From positions 868,001 through 932,000 of the forward strand of contig CAVVZB010000002.1 in NCBI GenBank assembly GCA_963752695.1: a DNA stretch of 64,000 nucleotides. The letters run 5' to 3'. The DNA is from Bog-113 sp963752695. Its GTDB lineage: Bacteria > Acidobacteriota > Terriglobia > Bryobacterales > Bryobacteraceae. Positions within the stretch are counted from its first letter, which is position 1. Every line of letters begins with the position of its first letter. Both the position numbers and the translations under genes were made by a program. The notes beneath the pieces are model-generated. The model worked only from the letters and a program-made list of their open reading frames with translations, had not been told where the DNA came from and did not search any database. This document shows, piece after piece, positions 1 through 8,256 of the stretch.

Positions 1-781
1 GAATTGTTGCGTGAACAGCGGGCCGTCGCTAATGAAGGTATAGTTCTCGTAAGTGACCTTTGGCCGGGCCCACGCGTACCAGGACTTGGCGGGAATCGGA
101 TGGGTGGGCGACGCGATCGCCAGAATATAAAGAATCATGTGCTCGCTATAGGTGTCCCAGCTACTCTTAAGCAGACCGACATCGGGGCGCCACCCGTGCG
201 ACAGTATCCCGCGCTTGTCGATGAGCCACGGAAAATCCATCTTCCGGTAGATTTGATAAGCAAGACCTGGAATTTCGGGGTCATCGGCGAAACGCTGCCG
301 GACAGTAAGCGCGCCGGCTGAACAGCAGGGCCGAATCGATCGACGAGACTTCTGAGTCGCGCACACGTTCTCCGGTTTGAGGATCTAACCAGTGATAAAA
401 GAAGCCGTTCTTTCCAGGAGCCTGATAAGCGAAGAAATGCAGTGTATCGCGGGCACGCTGTCGCAGTTGGTCGTCGGGCATCCAATGCCGGTCGGCCGCT
501 ACTGCCAATGCCGTCAACCCGAATCCTGTTGCCGCGATACTGGCCGCGTAACGATTCGTGTTCGGCGGAATGGATCCATCGGTCAAGGCCCGGTCGCGCA
601 CCAGCCCCGTATGTGGATCGGCCTGTTCCCAGAAGTAAAGGAAGGCGCGGTGTCCTAAGTCATCTAAGAACGCGTTGTCACTCCGGGGCGCGAGAAACGG
701 CAACGGTCTTACCCGGACATAACTGTTACAGCCTGACGACAGGACCGCCACTAGGACGGCCGCGATACCGCGAGTCCGCAC
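1..781 (-). pseudogene. Glucoamylase-like (Cycl_Glucoamylase-type) lipoprotein gene, frameshifted and cut by the window edge
   Basis: The product resembles the secreted glucoamylase-like family that acts on beta-glucan type oligosaccharides; exact substrate unknown. The start is GTG at 781, five bases after the stop of the GH39 gene, so the two form an operon. The N-terminus has a short hydrophobic segment ending in LSSGC, a plausible lipobox. The family-like stretch FLYFWEQADPHTGLVRDR follows. After about residue 155 (IDSALLFS) the frame is lost and hits a stop at 281. Skipping one base near 316 restores a family-like frame (GALTVRQRFADDPEIPGL, then KMDFPWLIDKRGILSHGW) that stays open to base 1. 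This is either a real single-base insertion or a sequencing error. The family assignment is fairly sure; the 3' part lies outside the window. Confidence 0.72.
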
Positions 782-785
782 GGGC

Positions 786-2318
786 CTAACGACTAACTTC
801 GATCAACGCCAGGGCTTTCGGGGCGAGAGTAATAGACAAGAGTGACTGCATCGGCAAAGGTACTGCTTCCGGATAGATGCCTGCCTGCCGCAGCCGGGCC
901 TGCTCTTCGCGCGTGGGGAACCTTGGACTTCCCATCTCCCGCCAAATGCGTAGTGGAGATCCATGATCCCGATCCACTACCGTCATGCGCGCCTTCGCTC
1001 CCTCTGGCAGATTTTGCACGTTTAGTTCATAAGTTCGGGGAGTTCCTTCCGTCTCTGGGTCGGCATAGTTCCACAGCGCGATCGCCAGGCTACCGTCCGC
1101 GCGCTTAGTGACTATCGCGCTCTTGGAAGCGTTCTCCAGCCGGTCCACACCTAACTGACTCAGCAGCATAAAGTCATTAAACGCGGCTTTCGGAATGCCA
1201 CCGGCAGCGATCAGTCCGTAACCTCCATAGAAGGGCGATTTCACCACACCCTGTTCCTCGAACACATCTGAGAAGCACCAGTAAGACATACTGGTTACTA
1301 GTCCGTCACTCTCTGCGATCGTATGGGCAAGCCAAGGTCCCATAAACGGAGAGTCAGTTACCTCGACCTCATTCATATAGGTCGCGTTGTACTCGCTCCA
1401 ATGAATCTCCACGTTCGGTAATGGCGAGTGCTTGACCTGGTCATAAACCTTGCGGACGGAGCGGATCACCATCTCCGATCGGGCAATCTTTTCGTCCGTC
1501 CCAAAGACATCCTTCGCCGAGTCGTTCCCATACACGTGCGTGGAGACAAAGTCCACCGGGATCTTGTTCTTGGCGCAATGACTCAGAAAGCGGTCGACCC
1601 ACGCAGCCTGCGCGGTGGCCGGTCCGCCCACTCGCAGCTTGGGACTGATTGCCTTGATTGAACCAGCCGTGTGGTCGTACAGTTCGTAGTACGTCTGTTC
1701 CGCTGGATCGCCATTCCAGAAATCGATGTTCGGCTCGTTCCACACCTCGAAGTACCACGTGGCGACTTCGCCCAGTCCGTAGCGGTCCACCAGATGGCGC
1801 ATCAATGCTAGAATCATTTCGTCCCAGCGCCGGTAATCGTTGGGTGGAGATGGCAGCGGCTTATACCAGAATGGATGCGGCTTACTATTCTTGGCCAGCT
1901 TGCCCGGCATAAAACTAAGTTCGACGAAGGGCTTGACTCCATTATCTAGAATCCCGTCGTAGATCTGGTCGACATAGGAGAAGTTATAAGACGCCAATCC
2001 ATTCGCGTCGAGCTCGTACAGTCCTGATTCGTCGCTCAGTATGTTATGGAAGCGAATGTACTGCACTCCGGTATGGCTCTTTAGATTGCGCAGGTCGTTG
2101 CGGTAACTCTCGCGCAAGGTCAGCGTCGCCCGGCCTGATCCGAACGTCTTCTCCCAGAAGTGAGGAAAGGCGTGGCTGGGTCCATTCGCGTCGATCGCGA
2201 TGCGTTCAGTGGCGGCCGCCGGTTCGGTTGTCTGCGCGGGCAGCATCGCCGCCAGACCGAGCACAGTCGCCAACAACATCGCCAGGCCTTTCCAGGCTTG
2301 CCCGCCAACGTTTTGCAT
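786..2318 (-). CDS. Secreted glycoside hydrolase family 39 (beta-xylosidase-like)
   Basis: About 510 residues. An N-terminal hydrophobic signal peptide (AMLLATVLGLAAMLPAQ) predicts export. The (beta/alpha)8 GH39 signatures are visible: YFEVWNEPN near residue 195 supplies the acid/base Glu and IEIHWSEYN-like HWSEYNA near 309 supplies the nucleophile Glu. The last ~120 residues form a beta-rich accessory domain, usual for GH39. Family members are retaining glycosidases acting on beta-xylosides, alpha-iduronides or related sugars; the substrate here cannot be told. ATG at 2318 is preferred over TTG at 2324: no ribosome-binding site is seen, but a TAAGCT box lies exactly six bases upstream. It is the first gene of an operon with the glucoamylase-like gene. 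Confidence 0.85.
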   Translation of the reverse strand: MQNVGGQAWKGLAMLLATVLGLAAMLPAQTTEPAAATERIAIDANGPSHAFPHFWEKTFGSGRATLTLRESYRNDLRNLKSHTGVQYIRFHNILSDESGLYELDANGLASYNFSYVDQIYDGILDNGVKPFVELSFMPGKLAKNSKPHPFWYKPLPSPPNDYRRWDEMILALMRHLVDRYGLGEVATWYFEVWNEPNIDFWNGDPAEQTYYELYDHTAGSIKAISPKLRVGGPATAQAAWVDRFLSHCAKNKIPVDFVSTHVYGNDSAKDVFGTDEKIARSEMVIRSVRKVYDQVKHSPLPNVEIHWSEYNATYMNEVEVTDSPFMGPWLAHTIAESDGLVTSMSYWCFSDVFEEQGVVKSPFYGGYGLIAAGGIPKAAFNDFMLLSQLGVDRLENASKSAIVTKRADGSLAIALWNYADPETEGTPRTYELNVQNLPEGAKARMTVVDRDHGSPLRIWREMGSPRFPTREEQARLRQAGIYPEAVPLPMQSLLSITLAPKALALIEVSR

Positions 2319-2324
2319 ATTCAA

Positions 2325-2342
2325 AGCTTAACCGACTAATCT
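2325..2342. promoter_or_regulatory. Divergent leaderless-type promoter boxes between GH39 and M15 genes
   Basis: On the minus strand TAAGCT (2330-2325) stands six bases before the GH39 ATG. On the plus strand TAATCT (2337-2342) stands five bases before TTG 2348 of the M15 peptidase. Neither gene has a recognisable ribosome-binding site. The boxes fit a -10 element placed for leaderless transcripts in both directions. No clear -35 is seen. Inferred from position only. Confidence 0.4.
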
Positions 2343-2347
2343 TGGAC

Positions 2348-3016
2348 TTGCTCCCTCCACTGATCGGCTTCCTGCTGTTCTCGGTCCAATTGCACCCTCC
2401 CGAGATCGTGGCCTCCACTTCAAGCGCTTTACCGTCGGCTGTATTCGCTTCCGCCAGCATCCCTGAAGCCTTGAAAGCCCGGATGCGCGCGGTGTCCTGG
2501 CATGCCGGCTGTCCGGCGCCGCTCGATGACTTGCAAGCCCTGACGCTGACCTATTGGGACTTCAACGGCGTCTCTCGCCAAGGCATGCTGCTGGTAAATC
2601 GCGCCGTGGCCCCCGATGTCCTTTCGGCCTTCAGCAAGCTTTACGCTCACGGCTTCTTGATCGAACGCATGCAGCCGGTGGAAGACTTCGATGGCAGCGA
2701 TGACCGGTCCATGCAAGCCAACAACACATCCGCCTTCAACTGCCGCGATGTCACGGGCAAGCCCGGCCGCTTTTCCAACCATAGCTGGGGACGCGCCATC
2801 GATATCAACCCGCTCACGAATCCCATGCTTCTCCACGGCAAGTATCTGCCGCCGGAAGGCGCGCGCTATGCCGATCGAACCAAGGCCGTCCCCGGCGCCA
2901 TTCTCGGCAACAGCTTCATCGTCGACACTTTTCGGTCGATCGGCTGGACTTGGGGCGGCGATTGGAAAGACCCGGATTATCAGCATTTCGAAAAGCCCGA
3001 TCCGCATCGTCCTTGA
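2348..3016 (+). CDS. M15-family peptidase (VanY/D-Ala-D-Ala carboxypeptidase-like), membrane-anchored or secreted
   Basis: About 222 residues. The zinc-site pattern SNHSWGRAIDIN (His and Asp ligands) and the late DYQHFEK (third His) are those of M15-type D-alanyl-D-alanine carboxypeptidase-like enzymes, which trim peptidoglycan stem peptides. The N-terminus is hydrophobic (LIGFLLFSV), so the protein is probably exported or anchored in the inner membrane, working in the periplasm. The start is uncertain: TTG at 2342 or 2348 are the only starts that give this hydrophobic N-terminus without running into the divergent GH39 gene; 2348 is chosen because TAATCT stands five bases before it. A catalytic Glu is not assigned. 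Not in an operon with known cell-wall genes. Confidence 0.78.
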   Translation: MLPPLIGFLLFSVQLHPPEIVASTSSALPSAVFASASIPEALKARMRAVSWHAGCPAPLDDLQALTLTYWDFNGVSRQGMLLVNRAVAPDVLSAFSKLYAHGFLIERMQPVEDFDGSDDRSMQANNTSAFNCRDVTGKPGRFSNHSWGRAIDINPLTNPMLLHGKYLPPEGARYADRTKAVPGAILGNSFIVDTFRSIGWTWGGDWKDPDYQHFEKPDPHRP

Positions 3017-3053
3017 GGACGAGTACACTATCTGAATCGATCTTGGAGGAAGT

Positions 3054-3590
3054 ATGAGTGTCGACCCTCGTTATCCTATTGGACGTTTCACGCCGCCCGC
3101 GGAGATTACTCACTCCCAGCAGCATGAGTGGATCACGGCCATCGCCGTTCTGCCGCGTCAGTTGCAGGAGATTGTTCGCGGCATGTCCGATGAAGATCTC
3201 GCCTCGCGCTACCGTCCCGATGGCTGGACAGTACGTCAGGTCATTCATCACATCGCCGATAGCCATGTCAATTCTTATTGCCGCTACCGGCTGGCGCTCA
3301 CCGAGAACGACCCGCTCATCCGTCTTTATGATGAAGCCGCGTGGGCCGAATTGCCCGACGCTCAGAACGCCCCTGTCGAGATCTCCCTGCAGCTGATTAC
3401 GGCCATCCATACGCGGTGGGTGTCGTTGTTGAAGTCGATGGACGACGCCGCTTTTCAGCGGACATTCCGCCACCCGGACCGCGGCTCTCGTACGCTGAAC
3501 GAAACCACCGGGCTCTATGCGTGGCATGGCCGTCACCATCTGGCTCACATCCGGCTGGCGCGAGGGTTAGCGCTAAGTGCGGCCCTATGA
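3054..3590 (+). CDS. DinB/YfiT-like putative metal-dependent (bacillithiol) transferase
   Basis: 178 residues with a clear ribosome-binding site (GGAGGA) before ATG 3054. The DinB four-helix fold is indicated by DGWTVRQVIHHIADSH in the middle and WHGRHHLAHI near the C-terminus; these His residues are the usual triad that binds a divalent metal. The closest family is YfiT, which in Firmicutes transfers bacillithiol. In organisms that lack bacillithiol the role is unknown, so the thiol-transferase name is inherited rather than shown. The stop overlaps the amidase start by four bases (ATGA), so the pair is translationally coupled. Cytoplasmic. Confidence 0.82.
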   Translation: MSVDPRYPIGRFTPPAEITHSQQHEWITAIAVLPRQLQEIVRGMSDEDLASRYRPDGWTVRQVIHHIADSHVNSYCRYRLALTENDPLIRLYDEAAWAELPDAQNAPVEISLQLITAIHTRWVSLLKSMDDAAFQRTFRHPDRGSRTLNETTGLYAWHGRHHLAHIRLARGLALSAAL

Positions 3591-5191
3591 ACCGCCGCGA
3601 ACTCCTTCAGACAGGCGCGTTCGCTCTCGCTACGGCGCGGTCCGTCCAAGCGGCGTCCAGAGCTACCTTCGACCTGAGTGAAGCCACCATCTCCGATCTC
3701 TCCAGGCGCATGCGGTCCGGCCGTGACACGGCTGTCTCTCTGGCGTCCAAGTATCAAGCCCGCATCGCGGCCCTGGACAAGGCCCGGCCATCTTCGGCTC
3801 CAACTGTGAATGCCGTGATCGAATTGAATCCCGACGCGCTCCGTATCGCGCGGGATCTTGACGCCGAGCGCAAGCAGAGAGGTCCGCGCGGCCCGCTGCA
3901 CGGCATCCCGATTCTCATCAAGGACAACATCGATACGGGCGATCGCATGATGACCACCGCGGGTTCGCTGGCTCTTGCCGGTCCAGGCGCGCCTCGGGAC
4001 GCCTTCATCGTGGAACGTCTGCGCGCGGCTGGCGCCGTGATCCTTGGCAAAACTAATCTCAGCGAATGGGCCAACTTCCGCTCCACGCATTCGGTCAGCG
4101 GTTGGAGCGGCCGTGGCGGTCAGACGCGCAATCCATATGCGTTGGACCGGAACCCATGCGGATCGAGTTCAGGCTCGGGGGCGGCGGTAGCAGCTAACTT
4201 TTGCGCCATCGCCATCGGTTCGGAAACCGACGGCTCGATCGTCTGCCCTTCGTCCATGAATGGCATCGTCGGGATCAAGCCGACCGTCGGCCTTTGGAGC
4301 CGCTCTGGCATTATTCCCATCTCTCATAGTCAAGACACTGCGGGTCCCATGGCGCGCACCGTTACCGACGCGGCCATCCTGCTGAGCGCACTCACCGGTG
4401 TGGATCCGCGCGACTCCGCAACCGCCGACAGCTCCCGGCACATTCAGCCGGACTACACTAAGTTTCTCGATCCTGCTGGCCTGCGCGGCGCGCGGCTAGG
4501 GATCGCCCGCAAATACATGGGCAACAATGCGGCCGTCGATCAGCTGATGGATTCCCTGTTCGACGTTCTCAAGCAGCAGGGCGCTGAGCTGATTGACCCA
4601 GCCGATATGACCGGCACTGGAATGGGTGACGCCGAAAACGAAGTTCTTTTATTCGAGTTCAAAGCTGATCTAAATGCCTATCTGGCCGCGCGCGGATCAA
4701 CTGCGAAGGTCAAGAGTTTGGCCGATATCATCGCGTTTAACGCGGCTCAGGCCAGCACCGAGATGCTATGGTTCAACCAGGAGCTAATGCTACAAGCGGA
4801 GAAGAAAGGGCCGCTCACGGATCAAGCCTATATCGACGCGCTCGCCACCTCTAAACGTCTCGCGCGTGCCGAGGGGATCGACGCACTAGTCGCCAAGCAT
4901 AAACTGGACGCCATTATCGCGCCGACAGCCGGACCTTCCTGGCTGATCGATTGGGTCAATGGCGATCACGATACTGGTGGATGTTCATCGCCAGCCGCAG
5001 TCGCCGGTTACCCGCACATCACCGTTCCCGGTGGCTTCGTGCATGGGCTGCCGATTGGACTTTCCTTTTACGGGCCGGCTTGGAGTGAACCTAAACTCCT
5101 CAAGCTTGCCTATAGCTTCGAGCAAGCCACAAAAGCTCGCCGCGAACCGCGCTTTTTAACTACGCTCCCGCTTACTTCAGCTCGTACTTGA
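3587..5191 (+). CDS. TAT-exported amidase (amidase signature family)
   Basis: 534 residues. ATG 3587 is used: it overlaps the upstream stop and gives a twin-arginine-like N-terminus (NRRELLQTGAFALA, cleavage after VQA), suggesting periplasmic export. The amidase-signature Ser-cisSer-Lys triad is visible: Lys about 112 in ILIKDNID, a Ser in CGSSSGSG about 194, and Ser about 217 in GSETDGSIV. Members hydrolyse a wide range of carboxylic amides. The absence of any gatABC partner and the export signal argue against a Glu-tRNA amidotransferase role. The 3' end overlaps the convergent LolA-like gene by 20 bases. Confidence 0.9.
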   Translation: MNRRELLQTGAFALATARSVQAASRATFDLSEATISDLSRRMRSGRDTAVSLASKYQARIAALDKARPSSAPTVNAVIELNPDALRIARDLDAERKQRGPRGPLHGIPILIKDNIDTGDRMMTTAGSLALAGPGAPRDAFIVERLRAAGAVILGKTNLSEWANFRSTHSVSGWSGRGGQTRNPYALDRNPCGSSSGSGAAVAANFCAIAIGSETDGSIVCPSSMNGIVGIKPTVGLWSRSGIIPISHSQDTAGPMARTVTDAAILLSALTGVDPRDSATADSSRHIQPDYTKFLDPAGLRGARLGIARKYMGNNAAVDQLMDSLFDVLKQQGAELIDPADMTGTGMGDAENEVLLFEFKADLNAYLAARGSTAKVKSLADIIAFNAAQASTEMLWFNQELMLQAEKKGPLTDQAYIDALATSKRLARAEGIDALVAKHKLDAIIAPTAGPSWLIDWVNGDHDTGGCSSPAAVAGYPHITVPGGFVHGLPIGLSFYGPAWSEPKLLKLAYSFEQATKARREPRFLTTLPLTSART

Positions 5192-6014
5192 TCGCGGTAT
5201 CGACCTTCGCGCGGTGAAAGTCCGAATTCACCAGGCCGACACCGACGGTACGGGCATACATGAAAACGGCGCGAAACTGGAGTTCACCGCCGTAAGTCAC
5301 CGGGAACCAGATCCCGTCGTCGAACTTCTGGTACGTTACTTTAAAGCCTACCTGCTTGATGTTCGTTCCGAGCATTGTCTTCACAAGCAGTGGCAGCTTG
5401 CAGGCCAGGTGCGACGTGACTACCAGCGGCTGCAGTTCTACGGTATCGATCAACGCGTCGCCCGCCCAGCAGTCATCATCGATGTCCCGCTTTGCAGATG
5501 GCTGGAACTCAATGTGATAAGCCTCCCGGTCGTGCCACTTTTCGGTGCCGGTCAAGGTGAATGTGTACTTCGTTAGCAACTCCGACCGTAGTGGGAATAA
5601 GTCATGCGCCACGCCGTCTTTTGACTTCTTATCCACGCCGAAGTCGTCGGCAAAGTTCTGAACCAGTTCGCCATCGATGTCGATGTTCTTATAGCGGAAG
5701 TCGGCCTTGTCGTAGGTTACTGCCTTCTTGCCCTCGCCGATGGTTCCTGATAAGCTCACCAGCTCGCGCTTGATGCCGTCGGCTGCGGGCGTCACTGTAT
5801 AGTCGCGAGTTTCCTCACGGGCGATCTTGCCATTGGCGCGTTTCATCCGCACCAGCACGTTTTGGTGATAGACAAACTGTGATCGCGCCGCGACCGCCGA
5901 ATCCTGATGCAGAGCCACCTGCGCCATGATCTCGTCCGCTGTTTGCGTGGCCCGTATCCCGCCAGCACAAAGCGAAGTTATCAATAACAAGCGTGATGCA
6001 AGTAAGCCAATCAT
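5172..6014 (-). CDS. Periplasmic LolA/LolB-fold-like hypothetical protein in a sigma-factor operon
   Basis: 280 residues with a signal peptide (LLASRLLLITSLCAGG). The body is beta-rich with an N-terminal helix (TADEIMAQVALHQD) as in MucB/RseB or LolA-like outer-membrane lipoprotein sorting folds. The match is by style and not by a catalytic motif, so the name is tentative. It is the last gene of the ECF sigma operon and overlaps the DUF4252 gene by four bases. RseB-type proteins sense envelope stress for a sigma/anti-sigma pair; a similar sensing role here is an inference from context. Confidence 0.55.
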   Translation of the reverse strand: MIGLLASRLLLITSLCAGGIRATQTADEIMAQVALHQDSAVAARSQFVYHQNVLVRMKRANGKIAREETRDYTVTPAADGIKRELVSLSGTIGEGKKAVTYDKADFRYKNIDIDGELVQNFADDFGVDKKSKDGVAHDLFPLRSELLTKYTFTLTGTEKWHDREAYHIEFQPSAKRDIDDDCWAGDALIDTVELQPLVVTSHLACKLPLLVKTMLGTNIKQVGFKVTYQKFDDGIWFPVTYGGELQFRAVFMYARTVGVGLVNSDFHRAKVDTAIKYELK

Positions 6015-6571
6015 TTCTCGTCCTTATCGTCGCCCATCATCCGTAAGTGCTCCAAAGACGCGATATCTTTCATGTCCACCGCGCCCAGGATATGGACCAC
6101 GGTAAGTTCGAGCGGTTCAGCTGTAAGAATGAATAACCCTTGTGGTTTGTCCTTACCCGGAAGGACATAAATTTCCGAGCTTTCTTTATCGTCCTTATTC
6201 GACGTATCGACAATGCGCTTCCACTCCGACAACTTAATCTGCTTCCGGATCAGATCTAGATCGGCGCTCGTATAGTCGCCAGTCTTCTTGAATTCGAAGT
6301 TGCGGATGGTCACGCTAGTTAGACCACGCACCAGCTTCTGGATCTTGGCGGCATCGTCATCGCCGCTAGAGCCAAACATGGAAGCCGCCATCTTCAGCAA
6401 CGGCCCATCCAGCGTGATGTCGACGTGGTTAGAAGCCTTCGCGCGGAGCCTTTCGAAAATGGTCCGGTCGAGTTCAGCCAAATCCAACGGATCGGCTTTC
6501 GCGACGCCGCTTCCAAAAGCTGCGAGCATCAGCGCCGTCACTACCCAGGCGCATTGTTTCTTAAACACCAT
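6011..6571 (-). CDS. DUF4252 family periplasmic protein
   Basis: 186 residues: signal peptide (VVTALMLAAFGSGVAKA), a conserved-looking core (VRGLTSVTIRNFEF, then SEWKRIVDT) and a C-terminus rich in charged residues ending DDKDEK. The arrangement fits DUF4252, a family of exported proteins often encoded next to ECF sigma factors; its biochemical role is not known. It starts 11 bases inside the end of the putative anti-sigma gene and overlaps the LolA-like gene by four bases. Likely co-regulated with, and possibly reporting to, the sigma system. Confidence 0.7.
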   Translation of the reverse strand: MVFKKQCAWVVTALMLAAFGSGVAKADPLDLAELDRTIFERLRAKASNHVDITLDGPLLKMAASMFGSSGDDDAAKIQKLVRGLTSVTIRNFEFKKTGDYTSADLDLIRKQIKLSEWKRIVDTSNKDDKESSEIYVLPGKDKPQGLFILTAEPLELTVVHILGAVDMKDIASLEHLRMMGDDKDEK

Positions 6572-6863
6572 TGCTTCTCCTTCGCATCATGCGCGTTGTG
6601 GCATGCAGCTTACTTCCCGTAATCCTGAGCGCGACCGCTAATTGGTGTCCAGCTTCGCGCGCTTCCACTTGCCGGTGCTGCTCATACGAACGTACTTCGG
6701 CCGTGATTACAGCCCCACAAGCGAACATCGCGGCGACGACCGTCCACGTTCGCAGCATGCGTCTGCGCTTACGCTCCGCGGCCGCCGCCAGCACACGACC
6801 CGCGAATCCCGCCGATGGCTGCTCTCGCCGTAGCGCCTCAGTTAAAAAATCATCCAAGTTCAT
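6561..6863 (-). CDS. Putative anti-sigma factor, single-pass membrane protein
   Basis: 100 residues: a cytoplasmic N-terminal part (LDDFLTEALRREQPSAGF), a very basic stop (ERKRRRM), one hydrophobic segment (about 39-57) and a short periplasmic part. No zinc-binding ZAS motif is seen. The call rests on position: ATG 6863 overlaps the stop of the ECF sigma gene by four bases, the normal arrangement for a cognate membrane anti-sigma factor. It is short for the family and could be another small regulator. Confidence 0.6.
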   Translation of the reverse strand: MNLDDFLTEALRREQPSAGFAGRVLAAAAERKRRRMLRTWTVVAAMFACGAVITAEVRSYEQHRQVEAREAGHQLAVALRITGSKLHATTRMMRRRSNGV

Positions 6864-7381
6864 GCACTGATCTCCACGCTGGCTACGTGCCCGGCCCGCT
6901 CCACCTTGCCCCGTAGTAACTTCAAACTGCGATGCAGCAAGCTCTTCACCGAGCTAGCCGGCATATCTAGAACCCGTCCAATCTCGGTCGGCTCCAGACC
7001 CTCCTGGTAGCGCATCACCACAATCGCGCGCGCCCGCTCCGGGAGTGCCGCCACCAGCTTGCGAAGGATCTCATTAAGCAAAGGATCTGTTTCCACGGCG
7101 CGGATGGAAGGCTCCCGGATCTCCTCCAGACTTACCTTCGGCCGCAGCTTGCGCCGGCGAACCTCGTCGATCGAGCGGTGATACGTTGCCCTTCGCAACC
7201 AGAACTTCACGTGGTCCTCGGTCTCCAGTCCGGGCAGCTTCTCGTACAACTGCAAGAACACGTCCTGGGCAATCTCCTCGGCCAGCGCGCGGTCCCGCAA
7301 CAGCCGCAATGCAATGCTAAACACCATTGCCTGATGTTGCCGCAACAACTGCTCGAAACCTTCTGTGATGCGATTGGTCAA
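6860..7381 (-). CDS. ECF-type RNA polymerase sigma factor
   Basis: 173 residues. Region 2 is seen in LLRQHQAMVFSIALRLLRD and AEEIAQDVFLQLYEKLPG, followed by the -10 recognition part (FWLRRATYHRSIDEVRRRK). Region 4 helix-turn-helix is AIVVMRYQEGLEPTEIG and MPASSVKSLLHRSL. The start is TTG at 7381 because no ATG or GTG fits before region 2. It heads a four-gene operon with putative anti-sigma, DUF4252 and LolA-like genes, so its regulon probably concerns the envelope. Autoregulation is usual for such sigma factors but no certain promoter was recognised in the 62-base gap before it. Confidence 0.9.
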   Translation of the reverse strand: MTNRITEGFEQLLRQHQAMVFSIALRLLRDRALAEEIAQDVFLQLYEKLPGLETEDHVKFWLRRATYHRSIDEVRRRKLRPKVSLEEIREPSIRAVETDPLLNEILRKLVAALPERARAIVVMRYQEGLEPTEIGRVLDMPASSVKSLLHRSLKLLRGKVERAGHVASVEISA

Positions 7382-7443
7382 TAGCCCCCGGTTCTATTCG
7401 TCTATACGCGGGCCACGCGGCGGGCGACTCACAATTTTCCTAC

Positions 7444-8256
7444 TCAGTCTTGCGGCTCGTCCGATACGATCGTGATCTTGGCTTCGTCGGCAAGCGGAAT
7501 CAGAACTTCGCGGTCCAGCATCAACGTGCGGCCCGCGTCGATCGCCAATGCAGATGTGTTGGTCTCCCGCATGGTCTCAATGGTCCCGATCCCCACGACG
7601 GGAACATCGAACAGCAGATGGCGGCGTCGCGAAGCCGACTTCACCAGCGTCAGCGGCGACCCTTCCACCAGCGAGGCCGCCCTGCGCAACATCGCGTCAG
7701 TACCCTCCATTGCTTCGATCGCCACGCAAGCCCGATCCGCGATGGCCACGCTCTGGCCTAAGTCGAGCGTCGCCAGCATATGTGCGATCTTGCGCCCGTA
7801 CTTGACAAAGCCCTGTTCGTCCTTATTCGGATGGCGGTGGGTCAAGACACCAGAGCCAGCTAGCAAGTGCTTCAGGAGTCGCGTCGAATCGACCAGCTGA
7901 ATTCCCTCGCTGGCCAGCACCTTCGCAACCGCGCCAATCAACGCGTCGGTGTTCTTGCCTTTGAGCTTGGTCAACACTTGCAGAAGCCGCCAGTCGGGCT
8001 GAATCGACGAAAAGATCTTAGCGTGTTTGACTTGACCGGCCATCATGATCTCGGTCACGCCTTCCCGGTGACAGATCTCGATCAACCGGCCCAGCTGCCC
8101 GACCGAGATCCAATGGCAACGGCTGGCCAGCGGCTCAAGCTCCGCGGTGGCTTCCTCTTTGATCGCGATCACCACAACTTCATCCCCCGCTGCCCGCGCA
8201 CTCTGCAACGCGAGAATGGGGAACCGGCCATTACCGGCGATCAATCCATATTTCAT
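7444..8256 (-). CDS. lpxI: UDP-2,3-diacylglucosamine diphosphatase LpxI
   Basis: 270 residues matching LpxI (DUF1009) over its length: N-terminal MKYGLIAGNGRFPILA, central IMMAGQVKHAKIF, and late CVAIEAMEGTDAML. LpxI hydrolyses UDP-2,3-diacylglucosamine to lipid X in lipid A synthesis and replaces LpxH in many bacteria. ATG 8256 directly follows the lpxA stop (TAA-ATG with no gap), so the two are translationally coupled. The cluster order fabZ-lpxA-lpxI is usual for lipid A loci. Cytoplasmic, membrane-associated. Confidence 0.93.
   Translation of the reverse strand: MKYGLIAGNGRFPILALQSARAAGDEVVVIAIKEEATAELEPLASRCHWISVGQLGRLIEICHREGVTEIMMAGQVKHAKIFSSIQPDWRLLQVLTKLKGKNTDALIGAVAKVLASEGIQLVDSTRLLKHLLAGSGVLTHRHPNKDEQGFVKYGRKIAHMLATLDLGQSVAIADRACVAIEAMEGTDAMLRRAASLVEGSPLTLVKSASRRRHLLFDVPVVGIGTIETMRETNTSALAIDAGRTLMLDREVLIPLADEAKITIVSDEPQD

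Noticed and set aside
3341..3586. 82-codon N-terminal extension of the amidase
   Set aside because: It would overlap the DinB-like gene in another frame; ATG 3587 gives a TAT signal and a coupled start.
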